Shown here: positions 26,441-40,300 of the stretch, in pieces
Position numbering within the stretch: the first letter of the stretch is position 1
Layout of the letters: every line of letters starts with the position of its first letter
Assembly: GCA_037039925.1 (NCBI GenBank)
Contig: JAXRKP010001170.1
Span: 37,501 to 101,500, forward strand
Length of the DNA: 64,000 nucleotides
Direction of reading: 5' to 3'
Origin: Doris montereyensis
Taxonomy: Eukaryota > Mollusca > Gastropoda > Nudibranchia > Dorididae
The notes under the pieces: model-generated
Database searches by the model: none
Told to the model about the DNA's origin: nothing
Seen by the model: the letters and a program-made list of their open reading frames with translations, nothing else
Position numbers and translations under genes: made by a program

Positions 26441-26630
26441 CGGTAGAGAGCAAAAAGACCGCTTTGCCGACCGAATGGCGGTTGATGTAAATCTGGAAGT
26501 GCTAGTATATAAAAATGGCCTTGAAAAAGGTTCTTCTTTGCTCGTCTCTTATAGGTAAACGGCTCCAAATGACATAGCCTCACCGCCAGCAGTTTACCAA
26601 ACAAGGCCACTTTGCCAAGGCCATGCCAAC

Positions 26631-28002
<1,372 letters not shown>

Positions 28003-28323
28003 GCAAGCAAGACAAGCACAACATATAAGATACTCTCTAAAGCAAGCCACCAACAACATAAACCCCAATGATATACAAAAACTGAGAGTGATTTATCAAC
28101 AGCGTCAGATCTGTCTGGTAACAGAAGATGTCATGCTACCGACAGAAGCCCAAAAACTACATCGGCATAATTACTTCAGCACAAGATATTTCAGTTTTAT
28201 AAGACCACCTTAAACAGAATGATGGTCAATGAGAAAGGGATATAAGAACTAATTCAAATGAGAAGAAAAAAACCCACAAAGAAATAGGAAATCAACTTTC
28301 AGCAAAGGAAAGCTATCACAAGA
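28003..28323. other. Unique spacer
   Basis: Follows the CT tract. A-rich, with stops in all frames; nothing recognised. Confidence 0.5.
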
Positions 28324-28596
28324 TGTGACCTCAGTGGCTGAGCGGTTAGGCTGTACTTTTGGGCATCCCGGTTCAAATCGCAGTAAAGCTATGTCTAACG
28401 TTGTGTTCCTTGGTAAAGACATTTAGAATGCACTTACCCCAACTCAAGCCAGGTGCAAATGGGTACACGCGCTAGCTTGCGAGTAGTATAGGTAATTACG
28501 GCTCCAGCGTACCCCGCCTTGAATACAAAGCACATACATTTGGAATATTAATTCCTGATAATAAGGTCAAAATATTTAAAGAAAGAAAGAAATGAA
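28324..28596 (+). mobile_element. tRNA-derived SINE, plus strand
   Basis: An RNA polymerase III promoter of tRNA type is visible: A box tggctgagcgg at 28335-28345 and B box ggttcaaatcg at 28370-28380, spaced as in a tRNA. The tRNA-like head is about 28326-28390. The body follows (ttgtgttccttggtaaagac, then caggtgcaaatgggtaca, then cggctccagcgtacccc) and ends in an (aaag)n-type tail at about 28577-28596. The body resembles the conserved central domains of widespread metazoan SINE superfamilies; I cannot name the family. It sits at the left margin of the AT-rich Polinton-like element. Confidence 0.82.
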
Positions 28597-29570
28597 ATTC
28601 TTAGAATTGTAGAGATAACACATAATTTCGAGAAAATGAAATCATAGATAAATCAGACCATAATAAAAAAAGAACTAAGACGAAGAACAAATATTGCTTT
28701 GAATGACGTTAAAGATATGTTAGATAAATAAAGTTATGATATTATTCTTAGTGATAAATTAGAAGAAGAAAAAAAAACTAAATATTAATTGTAAAACTTG
28801 TGAGATTGCTTTGGTTGAGTTAAACACAAATGTGAAATTATTAAATATTAATGGCACACATAATACGTTGGAAATTAAAAAGGAGATTGACATGATTATG
28901 AATTACCTAGAGAATGTTATGATTTACTAAAAACAAATTCGTAAGACTATCAAGTTAAAGCATTCTAATAACAAAATGTATCGATTCTGATGATACTAAA
29001 AGCAAATATGTTCTTAACACTAAAATAAGAGTAAAAGTAAGATTTTCTCATCCTTACTCTCTTGGAAAAAAAAACGTAGGTTTTTATTCTAAAAAAAAGT
29101 ATATGATGATGACAATAAAGATGGATTATATTACGCTGAGAATGATATCAATATATTCAATAATAATCCAATAAATATCCATCTTAATTGTGTAAATAAA
29201 AACTACTTCAATGATGAAGAGTCTTCTATTGTTTATTCATTCGTTCATGGTAAATTTACTGTTTTAGAGATCACTTTCTCTTATATATCATCAAATAAAA
29301 AGAAAAATTTAAACATTTCAAAGTTCAAATAAAGGATAAGGATGGTAATACTATTCATCTAGATTGGTGTTTACTTAAATTTCATATAAGAAAATAGCCC
29401 CTAAAATAATGTTTACACAATTTATCGAACAAAGTTTAACTATTTCTAACGGTTACAAAAGACAAGATTTAACTTACTATGAAAAACAAAGAGACAGTAC
29501 AATTATAATCTCGAATACTGGTGGTGACTTAATTGCACTTACTAATAAACACATTTAAAAAAAATGTTTT
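28597..29570 (+). pseudogene. Left end of the AT-rich element, undefined gene remnants
   Basis: AT-rich sequence with plus-strand frame segments of 20-50 codons separated by stops. Readable pieces include CKTCEIALVELN near 28800, KIRVKVRFSHPYSLGK near 29020-29070 and SIVYSFVHGKF near 29230. The composition and segment spacing match the decayed genes to the right, so I read it as one or two further element genes. I do not recognise the product. Confidence 0.4.
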
Positions 29571-29574
29571 TGAG

Positions 29575-30447
29575 AATGGAAAAAGCGTTAATATTAAACT
29601 TAGTAAAGCGCAATTACAGTATAACAAAATAAAGTAGAAGGTGGATTTGTACCTGCATTAATGGGATTAGCTAGAACAATATTACCAAGTGTTGCCAAAA
29701 AAAGGATTACCGGCTGTAGCTAAAAATTTAGCATTAGAAAATGTAGCAGGTTTCGGTTCAGCGGCTGTTAAAAAAATAATGGGAAATGGAATTTATTATA
29801 AAAAGAGTGGCGGTCTATGTGCGTTTAAAACTATGGGATCAGGTCTCTATTTACATTCAAAACTATGGGATCAGGTCTCTATTTACATTCAAAACTATGG
29901 GATCAGGTCTCTATTTACATTCAAAACTATGGGATCAGGTCTCTATTTAAATTTAAAACTACGGGATCAGGTCTCTATTTAAATTCAAAACTATGGGATC
30001 AGGTCTCTATTTACATTCAAAACTATGGGATCAGGTCTGTATTTAAATTCAAAACTATGGGATCTGGTCTGTATTTAAATTCAAACTATGGGATCAGGTC
30101 TGTATTTAAATTCAAAACTATGGGATCAGGTCTCTATTTAAATTCAAAACTATGGGATCAGGTCTCTATTTAAGTTCAAAACTATGGGATCAGGTCTGTA
30201 TTTAAATTCAAAACTATGGGATCAGGTCTCTATTTACATTTAAAACTATGGGATCAGGTCTGTATTTAAATTCAAAACTATGGGATGAGGTCTCTATTTA
30301 AATTCAAAACTCATGGATTCAAAACTATGGGATCAGGTCTCTATTTACATTCAAAACTATGGGATCAGGTCTCTATTTAAATTCAAAACTAACACCTCCT
30401 ACAGGTTTAGAAATAGCCAGCGAAGGATTTTATATGAAAAACTAACA
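29575..30447 (+). pseudogene. GLYL-motif hydrophobic virion-type protein, broken
   Basis: Plus-strand remnant beginning near NIKLSKAQ (29590-29613), then a glycine- and leucine-rich amphipathic stretch (GGFVPALMGLA at about 29638-29670), a one-base frame change at an A run near 29700, then GLPAVAKN and GNGIYYKKSGG, then GSGLYL at 29836-29853. The last part is a 32-bp tandem array, followed by a short tail ending GFYMKN and a stop at about 30447. An IKLSKAQ-like start, a GGFL-type hydrophobic helix and GxGLYL repeats belong to a protein family I remember accompanying Polinton/adintovirus polymerases in invertebrate genomes, possibly related to adenoviral pX/pVI membrane-active core proteins. 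That link is from memory and unchecked. A stop also separates the NIKLSKAQ segment from the GGF segment. Confidence 0.55.
29829..30391. repeat. 32-bp minisatellite grown inside the GLYL-type gene
   Basis: About 17 copies of a 32-bp unit: aactatgggatcaggtctct followed by atttacattcaa or atttaaattcaa. The first copy is in frame with the gene and encodes the TMGSGLYL segment; because 32 is not divisible by three, later copies shift frame each time. Array expansion therefore happened after, or itself caused, loss of coding. Confidence 0.93.
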
Positions 30448-30624
30448 AAATAAATGGGCTGATAGCTCAGGGATAATTCATGATTTGATGTCTTCTATAC
30501 CTTTACTTAATTCAATTTTCTAACTCTATACATGGATGATGACAAAATTGTTGAGAAAAATATATCCGCAATTAACTGCTGAGCCTTCTGCTCCATCTGT
30601 GTTGACTTAAATAAAACAACGGCA

Positions 30625-31140
30625 GTGGATCACGTGGGGCTTAGTCCATTTAGCGACATAAAAGGAGTGAAAAAATATTTAAAACGAAACAATGAACAAA
30701 GAAGGTCATTATCTAAAAAATACAGTAAAGCAAGTCATGCATTATATTACACTAATTATGGGTTAAATACCGTTTCGTCTGTATCAGTAGTAGTTGGTAT
30801 AACAACTGTCCCCCTCTTTGTAGTATTACCGAATAGTTAAAGTGTATCTGCTGTTTGTGGGGAATGTCAATAGTTAGAAATAAACTTAATGAAAAGTTAA
30901 CAATCGAAGAATAGAAACATAGAGCTATTCATACGCTAGCAGAACCAAGTTAGATACTATTGCAACATGCAATTCTAAAGCACTTGAACATTGTCATATT
31001 CAATTTCATGAGTATCAAATTATATTAGATGAAGAAACGAAATTAATCAATACGAAGAAAGTATTAGATTTTCTAAGAATTTTTTAAAAGTTTTATTAAG
31101 CAATAAAGAAATGGGTAGAGCGAAATCGGAGATTCTTTAA
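30625..31140 (+). pseudogene. Element accessory protein with hydrophobic segment, broken
   Basis: A clean frame at 30625-30840 (71 codons) starts at an ATG. It encodes a basic N-terminal half (KKYLKRNNEQRR, SLSKKYSKA) and a hydrophobic segment (NTVSSVSVVVGITT). Beyond the stop, further frame pieces to about 31140 read like a continuing helical tail, including TLAE and a KKVLDFL-type segment. Its place just after the GLYL-type gene and its basic-then-hydrophobic layout match a small protein I recall next to that gene in related elements. Function unknown; possibly virion-associated. ATG choice rests only on frame openness. Confidence 0.42.
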
Positions 31141-31289
31141 AGAAATAATTTAATAAAAATGACTTTTTTTTTAAATGATTGGGAGAAATGTAATGAACTA
31201 GTTAAATAGTATATTAACTTAAGAGATGAATTAAAAGATAGATTTGTTTCTGAAAGGGCTGGGGAAAAAACATAAAACAGAGGTATAAA

Positions 31290-31920
31290 GAAATGTCCAA
31301 ATCTTTAATAAATGCAAGTAAGAATACAAGGGAAGAAATTGAGAAACAAACTAATCTATTAAAAGAACATAATCAAGGTGCAGACAATAAAATAAACACT
31401 ATAACAATATAATATATTAAAGGTAATGAAGGTACTATGATTTAGGTGAATTAGAAGAGAAATACGTATCAAGTGCATTAAGTAATAATAAACTTTTTAA
31501 TTCAACCTTTGGTCCAATAATGGTTGGTAAAGAACATAATTGAAAATAAACTTTTTAAAAATAGCGAATACTAATGATGGTATTATAACTGCTGGTATAC
31601 AATTTAAAGGAACTGATGGTTTATGGGAATTATTAATAAGAATGAAACATAATGAACATTAAGTTGAGTTTATTCCAAAAAATAAAAATTACATTAATGA
31701 CCTGAAAGATCCACTAGTTGGGTCAATGTTTTCTATTTCAGGTTACTTATTAGAAGATAATCCAGAAGATATTATTATCAAAGGATTAAAAATAACTATT
31801 GAAAAGCTAGATACTCCTAAACCATTTTTGATAACTATCAGAAAACAAATTAGAATGACCTTACAAGAATATCTTTTGCATAACAAATACAATGTAAAGT
31901 GGGTAGTGATGTTAGTCTAA
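31290..31920 (+). pseudogene. Element accessory protein with GLWELL motif, broken
   Basis: Starts near ATG 31292 with MSKSLINASKNTREEI, a charged helical N-terminus, broken by stops near 31410, 31440 and 31540. It then continues through DLGELEEKYV (about 31440-31475) to GTDGLWELL (31609-31635) and a 64-codon terminal frame ending at 31920. A helical N-terminus followed by a domain with a GTxGLWEL core is, from memory, another protein regularly encoded beside such polymerases; its role is not known to me. At least three in-frame interruptions make it non-functional. Confidence 0.42.
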
Positions 31921-32220
31921 ATAAAATTAAAGTAAATAACGGCAAATGTCTGATCAACCGAATTGCCTTTTCTAAGTCAAAGACTACAAATGAAGAAATT
32001 TTTATCTTATAAAAATGGATAAACTAAATCTCGACGAAAACGTTATCAAAGATAAAAAGAATAAATAGATATGAATATCAAGAACATACGCATAATTCTG
32101 ACAGCGTTAATCTAAATCAAAGAGTTGAAAAAAGAATTAGAATTAATTATCAAGGTGTCGTTCTAGATATTTCAGAACGTTGTCTAGAAATGTTTAGTTA
32201 TAAATCAAAATAATTTTACT
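31921..32220 (+). pseudogene. Small unrecognised element gene remnant
   Basis: Between the GLWELL-type gene and the capsid-like gene two readable pieces occur: GKCLINRIAFSKSK at about 31935-31985 and RIRINYQGVVLDISERC at about 32135-32190, the latter ending at a stop near 32210. I recognise no family. Confidence 0.3.
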
Positions 32221-32254
32221 AGTAGTTAGACTGATAAAGATAAAAATAACTTAA

Positions 32255-32460
32255 ATTAATAATGCAATGATGTATTTGTTTCCTAATATAAAATATAAGG
32301 TTGGTGGACAAGATGTCAAAAGTATAGATAATACAGGGGAGACAACTATTATGCTGGGTTATATACGTTACCCTGGCAGTTTTGAAAAAAACCCAGAAGG
32401 GTTAAATCAATCGGGGTACAGAGAAGGAAGCAACCATATATAATCGTATACAAGATAACA
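32255..32460 (+). pseudogene. Major-capsid-like protein, N-terminal part
   Basis: A readable plus-strand segment of about 60 codons encodes MMYLFPNIKYKVGG and TTIMLGYIRYPGSF. The position immediately before the LINE insertion, and the match of what lies on the far side (33655-34445) to the same protein type, suggest it is the N-terminal part of one gene. In double-jelly-roll capsid proteins of Polinton/adintovirus type the N-terminal jelly roll would be here. Most of that first domain is missing between this piece and the next, so the gene is both split and deleted. Confidence 0.5.
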
Positions 32461-32465
32461 TGTAA

Positions 32466-33161
32466 AGTTCACCTCCCCAATCGTCCGCTTAGATCATCAC
32501 AATCTTTGCAACTAAAAAGAAGCGCCCTAAGACCAAATTTCTCGAACGTTCTTTCCCTTTTTCGGCTCCAGCTATATGGAATTCTTTGTCAGTTAAAGCT
32601 AGAAATTGTACAACCCTTCCTTCCTTTAAAAAAAATCGCTTAAAACAGAGTTGTTCCGCTTCACTTTCGACTCACATAATTTTTTATTGGCATTTTCTAA
32701 AATCCGTGTTAAGAGTTTGGTATTTTATTGATGTATGGTATCTTTAACACTGTGATGTATATGTAATTATTCTTAGGTCTCTTAGTTTGACTTTTTTAAC
32801 TATTATTATACTTGTATCCACGGAAACTTTAAAAACTGACTTTTCGACCTATCATGGGGTGTGAGGGTCGGCACCTGCAATGTGTGTGTGTGTATGTGTG
32901 TGTATGTGTGTGTGTATATATATGTGTATGTGTGTGCGTGCGCGCACGTGTGTATAGGGCCATCTTTCAATTAGCAGATATCGTCATTAGGTACTGTTCA
33001 TCTTAATTGTAACATTCTTCGTGTATGTCGATGTCATGATTTTATAGTAATCTTAAATATTGAGTACACTGTATAAGCTATTTCATGATGTATGTCTTGG
33101 CCTTTGTAAAGCGGCAACTGAACATGGCTCTCACGGGTAGGGGCACTATATAAATTTGCAT

Positions 33162-33162
<1 letters not shown>
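32466..33162 (+). mobile_element. CR1/L2-like LINE 3' fragment
   Basis: Plus-strand 3' end of a non-LTR element. The coding tail is seen in two frames: RPLRSSQSLQL, then FLERSFPFSAPAIWNSL (about 32541-32592), then NCTTLPSFKKNRLK with a frame change before ELFRF. RSFxxxAPxxWNSLP followed by a SFKxxLKxxLF motif is the standard C-terminus of CR1-, Rex- and Daphne-type RT proteins. A 3' untranslated region follows with a (TG)n patch at 32880-32955 and ends tgtaaagcggcaactgaaca, then ggcactatataaatttgc, leading into an (ATT)n tail. Such ends are typical of these LINEs. The copy is severely 5'-truncated. Confidence 0.83.
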
Positions 33163-33610
<448 letters not shown>

Positions 33611-33654
33611 ATTCGAAGTAATGGATTTAACGTAAGGCATTAGTATACTGTTAA

Positions 33655-34445
33655 AAAAGAGTGCCACATCATTTAGCTTCTCGATTCCACTTAGACACAG
33701 TTTTTGATTTTGTCAAACATATGATAAAGTCATGTATGGATCTGAACATGAATTATCATTATTTGGAAAATCTGAAAATCATGATGCTAGTATATGAAAA
33801 AATTGCGAAACAAGGAAAAGATGCAGATGGAATCCTCTTTTAGGAAACACCATGACGAAGAATGGAAAAGTAAATTTTAAAAACTTTCATGGCTTGTTCC
33901 TCAAGTTAAACCAGACTTAGAATATGAACATAGACTATTATCAGATCCGAAATAACGCAAAATATGAAGTTGCTTAAAAAAAACAAAGAGGGGAAGAAAT
34001 AACTATTTCTTCTGGTCATACATTTGATTGGAGATTAAATAATAAAAGTTCTCATGCAATACCTAGATTTATCATTATCTGGTTTCAAGAAAATGAAATA
34101 CACTATCAAGATAAATTTGATAAATCTCTCTTTTATTCAAATCTAAGAAATATTTGTAATATTTAATTCGAGAAGATGTCCAGAAGTAGACTGTGATTTA
34201 AACTTTGAAAAGAATCAATTAAGTAGATTTTTTAGAGAAGCTATTAACTTTGAAAATAAATGCTTTGGAGATGAGTCTGGTATTAATATGTCACATTTTG
34301 ATTGTATGGAATACTACCAAATCTGTTATTGATGCTGTAATCAAAGTGATCAAATCAAAAGTTCAGTAACTGATATTACTGTGAACACGAATTGTGATAA
34401 ACGTGTCAATAATTTAAGAGCATACGCGGTTATAGTGATAAGTAA
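33655..34445 (+). pseudogene. Major-capsid-like protein, C-terminal part
   Basis: Plus-strand remnant with several stops. Readable pieces in order: GKVNFKNFHGLF (about 33865-33900), SGHTFDWRL (about 34015-34040), HAIPRFIIIWFQENE (34053-34097), VDCDLNFEKNQLSRFF (about 34186-34233), HFDCMEYYQI (about 34295-34325) and a terminal RAYAVIVISN ending at a stop near 34447. A W-x-L segment followed by PRFIIIxFQ, a DLNFxKNQ strand and a short hydrophobic C-terminus is the pattern I remember for the C-terminal jelly roll of capsid proteins in Polinton/adintovirus-type elements. Structural prediction was not possible here. The protein would form the icosahedral shell; this copy cannot. Confidence 0.58.
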
Positions 34446-35335
34446 TTAAAATGGAAAGTGATAAAGTAATTCAAATGGAAAGTGATGTAATTTAAATGGA
34501 AAGATGGAAGTAATTCAAATGGAAAGTGATAGAGTAAAGATGGAAAGTGATACAGTAATTCAAATGGAAAGTGATGGAGTAATTCAAATGGAAAGTGATA
34601 GAGTAATTCAAATGGAAAATGATAAGTAATTCAAATGGAAAGTTAGAGTAATTCAAATGGAAGTGATCAAATAATTAAAATGGAAAGGGATAGAGTAATT
34701 CAAATGAAATGATAGAGTAATTCAAATGGAAAGATAGAGTAATTCAAATGGAAAGTGATAGAGTAATTCAAATGAAAGTGATAGAGTAATTCAAATGGAA
34801 AGTGATAAAGTAATTCAAATGGAAAGTAATAGAGTAATTAAAATGGAAAGTGATAGAGTAATTCAAATGGAAAGGGATAAAGTAATTCAGATGGAAAGTG
34901 ATAGAGTAATTAAAATGGAAAGTGATAAAGTAAAATGGAAAGTGATAGAGTAATTCAAATGGAAAGATAAAGTAATTCAGATGGAAAGTGGATAGGTAAT
35001 TAAAATGGAAGGTAGAGTAATTCAAATGTGATAAAGTCAGATAGAGTAATTCAAATGGAAAGTGATTAATTCAAATGAAAGTGATAAAAGTAATTCAAAT
35101 GGAAAGATAAAGATAGATAAAGTAATTCAAATAATTAATTCAAATGGAAAGGATAAAGTAATTCAGATGGAAAGTGATAAGTAATTCAAATGGAAAGTGA
35201 TAAAGAATTCAAATGGAAAGTGATAGAGTAATTCAAATGGAAAGTGATAAAGTAATTCAAATGGAAAGTGATAAAGTAATTCAAATGGAAAGTGATTAAT
35301 TCAAATGGAAAGTGATTATAAAATGGAAAGTGTAG
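34445..35335. repeat. 24-bp minisatellite at the capsid-like gene's 3' end
   Basis: About 37 copies, many with small deletions, of a 24-bp unit: gtgataaagtaattcaaatg then gaaa, or gtgatagag versions. The array starts directly at the stop of the capsid-like remnant, whose last bases (atagtgataagtaatt) are the first unit. It ends where the polymerase C-terminus would be expected. The unit reads SDKVIQME in one plus-strand frame. Confidence 0.93.
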
Positions 35336-35399
35336 TTATTCTAAATATTTCCTTCTTTGTTTCATGTTTTATTACTTGTTTTATTTTACTCCAACCTTT

Positions 35400-37125
35400 A
35401 CTTGTCCATATATAATGTATAATCTGGTTGATAGTAGAACTGTTCATTATTATACTCACATTCATCAGTAATATCTTCAATCTTTAAAATACCAACATTA
35501 TCTTTAAACTTTAATAAAGAAGAGTATCTTCTGTGACAGAATCTGAAGCAACTAATTCATTATCTTCCCATAATTTATTAACGATGTCATAATCAAAATG
35601 ATACAATAATAATTTACTATAATCTAAAATACACATTCCTAAATAATAGGCTTATCAAACTTAATTGTGGTTATATTATTAATTATTCCTACAAAGTTTT
35701 CATTAAATAGTATTGAGTCTTTAAAATTAGTCTGTTTATTTGCTTTTTATTTCTTTTCATTTGTGAATAGTTTGATTTCATTTCTATTTCTAATGCTTTC
35801 CATTGTTGTACCATAAAATGCTTTATTGATCAGTTTCCACAGGTCTTTCTCAAAGTTTGATTTCGATTTAGTTCTTTGTTTTGTATTAAAATCGATAAAC
35901 TTTTGTGACCATGGTAACTACTTAAGAACGATTGTTTCAATATACTTCTTTTACTTTCAGTCCAAGTTTTATATATTCTTTTAAAATGTTATGATGAATA
36001 ATATATTTATGTTTATAATTTAATTTTGAGAATCATTTTTCTTCATTACTTAATGTTCTATCTTCTTTTCTAATAGATTTAGTTGATAAGGTGAGAGATC
36101 CTTTTTAGTTGTTTTCATCTTTTCAGGAGCTAATGGATATCTAATTGTTTTACATTTTGCTTCCTTTGTATATTCTAAATCACATTCAATTATACATCCT
36201 CTTCCTTTAGGTATATTCAAATAATAGTTTTGTTCATTTTCGCATTTGAAATCTCATATCGGAAGCTTCTGTGACATCGCCCAACCATATAGGTTATTAG
36301 CATCTAGATATCGTAAATACGTTTCTTTAAGAAACTCATTAAGATTGCCTCCATTTTTAATAATTTTTATATGTTTTTTTTATTTTCATATTCATCAATT
36401 ATACTATTTCCATTATCATAATCAAAAGTATATTTATTAAATGTTTTTAGATGTTCGGTCTAGCAGTCATGAGAACCTTCCTCTTATTCCTTCTCAAACA
36501 TTAATAACATATCATAGTCTTGCAACAATTCTAACTCTACATTTGTATATTTTAACCCGCATTGCCAAGTTAATCCAGGTGCACGAAAACAATAACATGG
36601 ATCAATTTCATGGTGTTTTAGAAAAAACTCTCTAAACTTTTTAATGCATCTGCTAATATTAATACATCGGTTTGAAGATATAATTCATGATAATCTTTGA
36701 ATATTTTACAATTGTAATGATCCCAAACATTTTGCGCATACTTATAATTATCTTCTGTTATTCCTTCTCGAAGTAAGGATGAATACTAATTGGAGGTAAA
36801 GTAAATATAGAATCAGTATACTCATATGGATAAATTATTTTTTGTTTAAATAATGTTTATGTCACCTTTAAACTCTTCAAATAGCATTTTGAAATTCATC
36901 TAAAGATTTTGCAACACCAGATAATCCTTTGCTTAAAAAACTATATGAGTCTAAGAACCTTAATCTTGTTATAACAAGTTCTTTAGTCTTTTCAAATATA
37001 TTTTTCTCAAATTTTTTATAATGGTTTTAATTTTATATATTTCCGATTCATATTTTATTAACTCTTCTATTATAAAGTTAAAATCATAATTAGATCCGTT
37101 GTGAAAGAAGACATAAATAACTCAG
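35400..37125 (-). pseudogene. Protein-primed family B DNA polymerase, decayed
   Basis: Minus strand; several frame changes and stops. In coding order: exonuclease II-type motif HNGSNYDFNF (about 37076-37105), FLDSYSFLSKGL (about 36930-36970), YPYEYTDSIF (about 36810-36840), exonuclease III region DYHELYLQTDVLILAD (36646-36696), then palm motif A as YLDANNLYGWAM (about 36265-36305), then YPLAPEKMK (36115-36141). The order and spacing are those of DNA_pol_B_2 polymerases of Polintons and adintoviruses, which replicate linear genomes from a terminal-protein primer. A recognisable YxDTDS motif C is absent; the nearest sequence is ASDSV at about 35536-35550. The thumb/TPR2-side C-terminus is missing, and the 24-bp array occupies that side. 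Confidence 0.82.
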
Positions 37126-37384
37126 TTCATTTACCCTCTTTAATTATTATAAGACTGACAAGCTGGTCCTCTATATTTTGATGTATAATGATTATGTTAT
37201 TTTATTTTACAGTTATCTTCTGTCAAGTCATTTCAACACATATAGCAGTTAGTTGTTAGCATCATCACCAGCATATGCATATATTCAGATTTATATAGCA
37301 TTTATATGGCACTATTTATACTATCTACTAAATATATGTTTATTTTAAAATACATATATATAAAACATAATGATTTGACATCAC
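37126..37384. other. AT-rich right flank of the element
   Basis: Unrecognised AT-rich sequence between the polymerase N-terminus and the 30-bp array. No terminal inverted repeat partner of the left flank was seen by eye. Confidence 0.45.
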
Positions 37385-40300
37385 CCAGATGGAAGTCCCA
37401 TTATATAAACCCAAAAGATTGAGTTACCATGGTATGAGACCCAACAGATGGTGTTACCATGACATGATACACAACAGATGGAGTTACCATGACATGATAC
37501 CCAACAGATGGAGTTACCATGACATGATACCCAACATATCGAATTACCATGACATGATACCCAACAGATGGAGTTACCATGACATGACACCCAACATATG
37601 GAATTACCATGACATGATACCCAACAGATGGAGTTACCATGACATGACACTCAACAGATGGAGTTATCATGACATGATACCCAACAGATGGAGTTACCAT
37701 GACATGATAGCCAACAGATGGAGTGACCATGACATGATACCCAACATATGGAGTTACCATGACATGCCATGGCATTCAACAGATGGAGTTCCCATGACAT
37801 GATACGCAACATATGTTACCATGATATGATACCCAAGAGATGAAGTTAACATGATATGAAACCCAACAGATTGAGTTCTCATGATAGTTGACATGACACC
37901 CAACAGATTGAGTTACCAGGATGACACCCAACAGATGATATGATATACACCCCACATGATACCCAACAGATTGAGTTCCCATGATATGATACCCAACAGA
38001 TTGAGTTCCATGGTATGATACCCAACAGATGGAGTTCCATGATATGATACCCAATAGATGAAGTTACCATGATATGATACCCAACAGAGAATTAATGACA
38101 TGGATCCCATATGGAATGGCCATGATGACACCCAACATATTGGAATTAGATGACATGATACCCAACACCTTCAATTTCCATGACATGATACCCAACATAT
38201 TGGAGTTTCCATGACATGATACCCAACATATGGAATTACACTCATGATACCCAACAGATGGAGTTACCATGACATGACATGGATGACATGATACCCGACA
38301 GATGAAGTTACCATGGCATGTTTTCCATGACATGATACCCAACAGATTGGAGTTTTCATGACATGATGATACCCAAAAGATGGAATTACAATGACAATGA
38401 CATGACATGACACCCAACAGATGGAATGACCATGACATGATACTCAACAGATACCATGAGATACCCAACATAGGAATTACACATGACATGATACCCAACA
38501 TATGGAGTTTCCATGACATGACACCCAACAGATGGAGTTACCATGACATGATACACAACAGATTGAGTTTCATGTCATGACATATGAATTACATGACATG
38601 ACACCCAACATGGAATTGATGTGGAATTACCATGACATGATACACAACAGATTGAGTTACCATGATTGAATTACCATGACATGATACTCCAACAGATGGA
38701 GCTACATGACATATGGAATTAGCACGACAAACAGATGGAGTTCATGACATAGCACTCAACAATGGAGATTGATTTCCCATGATATGCCATGGTACGCAAC
38801 AGATGAGTTCCCATGATAATAATTTCAACATAAGCACCATGATATGATACCCAAGAGATGATGTTAACATGATAGACAGATGGAGTTCCATGATATGATA
38901 CCCAACAGATGGAGTTTCCATGATATGATACCCCACAGATGAAGTTCCCATTGTATGATACCCAACAGATGGAGTTCCTATGATATGATACCCAACAGAT
39001 GTAGTTCCATGATATGACACCCAACCGATGGAGTTCTATGATAGCCAACAGATTAAACACCCAACAGGTGAAGTTCCCATAACATAACACCCAACAGATT
39101 GAGTTTTCATGATTTGATACCCAACAGATGGAGGTCCATGACCTGACACCCAACAGATGAAGTTCTACATGACATAAAAACACATTGAGTTTCATGACAT
39201 GATACACAACAGATTGAGTTTCCAGACATGAATATCCAAAGATGGAGTTTCCATGACATGATATCTAACAAATGCAGTTCCATGACATAATATCCAACAG
39301 ATGAGTTTTCATGTTCACCATGGCAATGAATGACGCCAAACAAATGGAGTTCCCATGCCATGATATCTCAACAGATGGAGTTTCCATGGCATGACACCCA
39401 ACAGATGGAGTTTTCATGACATGATACACAACACATCGAGATTCAATGACATGACGCCGAACAGATGGAGTTCCCATGACATGACACTCCAGATGGAGTA
39501 TCCAGATGGAGTTTTCATGACATGATACACAACAGATGGAGTTTCAACGACATGGCACCAAACAAAGGAGTTATGATATGATACCCAACAATTGAGTTTC
39601 CATGACTTGATACACAACAGATTGATTTAATGATATGACACCCAAAAGATGGAGTTTCCATGATATGATAGCCAACAGATGAAGTTTCAATGACATGATA
39701 GCCAAGATGGAGTTTCAATGACATGATAGCCACAGATGGGTTTCAATGACATGATAGCCACAGATGGAGTTTCCATGACATGATAGTCACAGATGGAGTT
39801 CCCATGATATGATACCAGCCAGATGGAGGTCCATGACCAGATGGAGTTCCCATGACATGATATCTAGCAAATGCAGTTCCCATGAACTGATGGAGTTTCC
39901 ATGACATGATATCTGTCAAATGGAGTTCCATGACATAATATCCAACAGATGGAGTTCCCATGACATGATATCTACCAAATGCAGTTCCCATGACATAATA
40001 TCCAACAGATGGAGTTCGATGACATGATATTTCCAATTCCCATGACATAATATCCAACAGATGGAGTTCCCATGACAGATTTCAAATGGAGTTCCCATGA
40101 CATCCAGATGCAGTTTTAAATGACCTGTATATGGAGTTCTTGAGGACCTGATACCGGAACAGATGGTGTTTCCATGTCCTGACACCCAACATATTGAGTT
40201 TCCATGACAAGATATCCAACATATGGAGTTACCATGATATGACACCAAAGAGATGGAGTTTCCATGACATGATACCCCAACAGATAGAGTTGACAGGATA

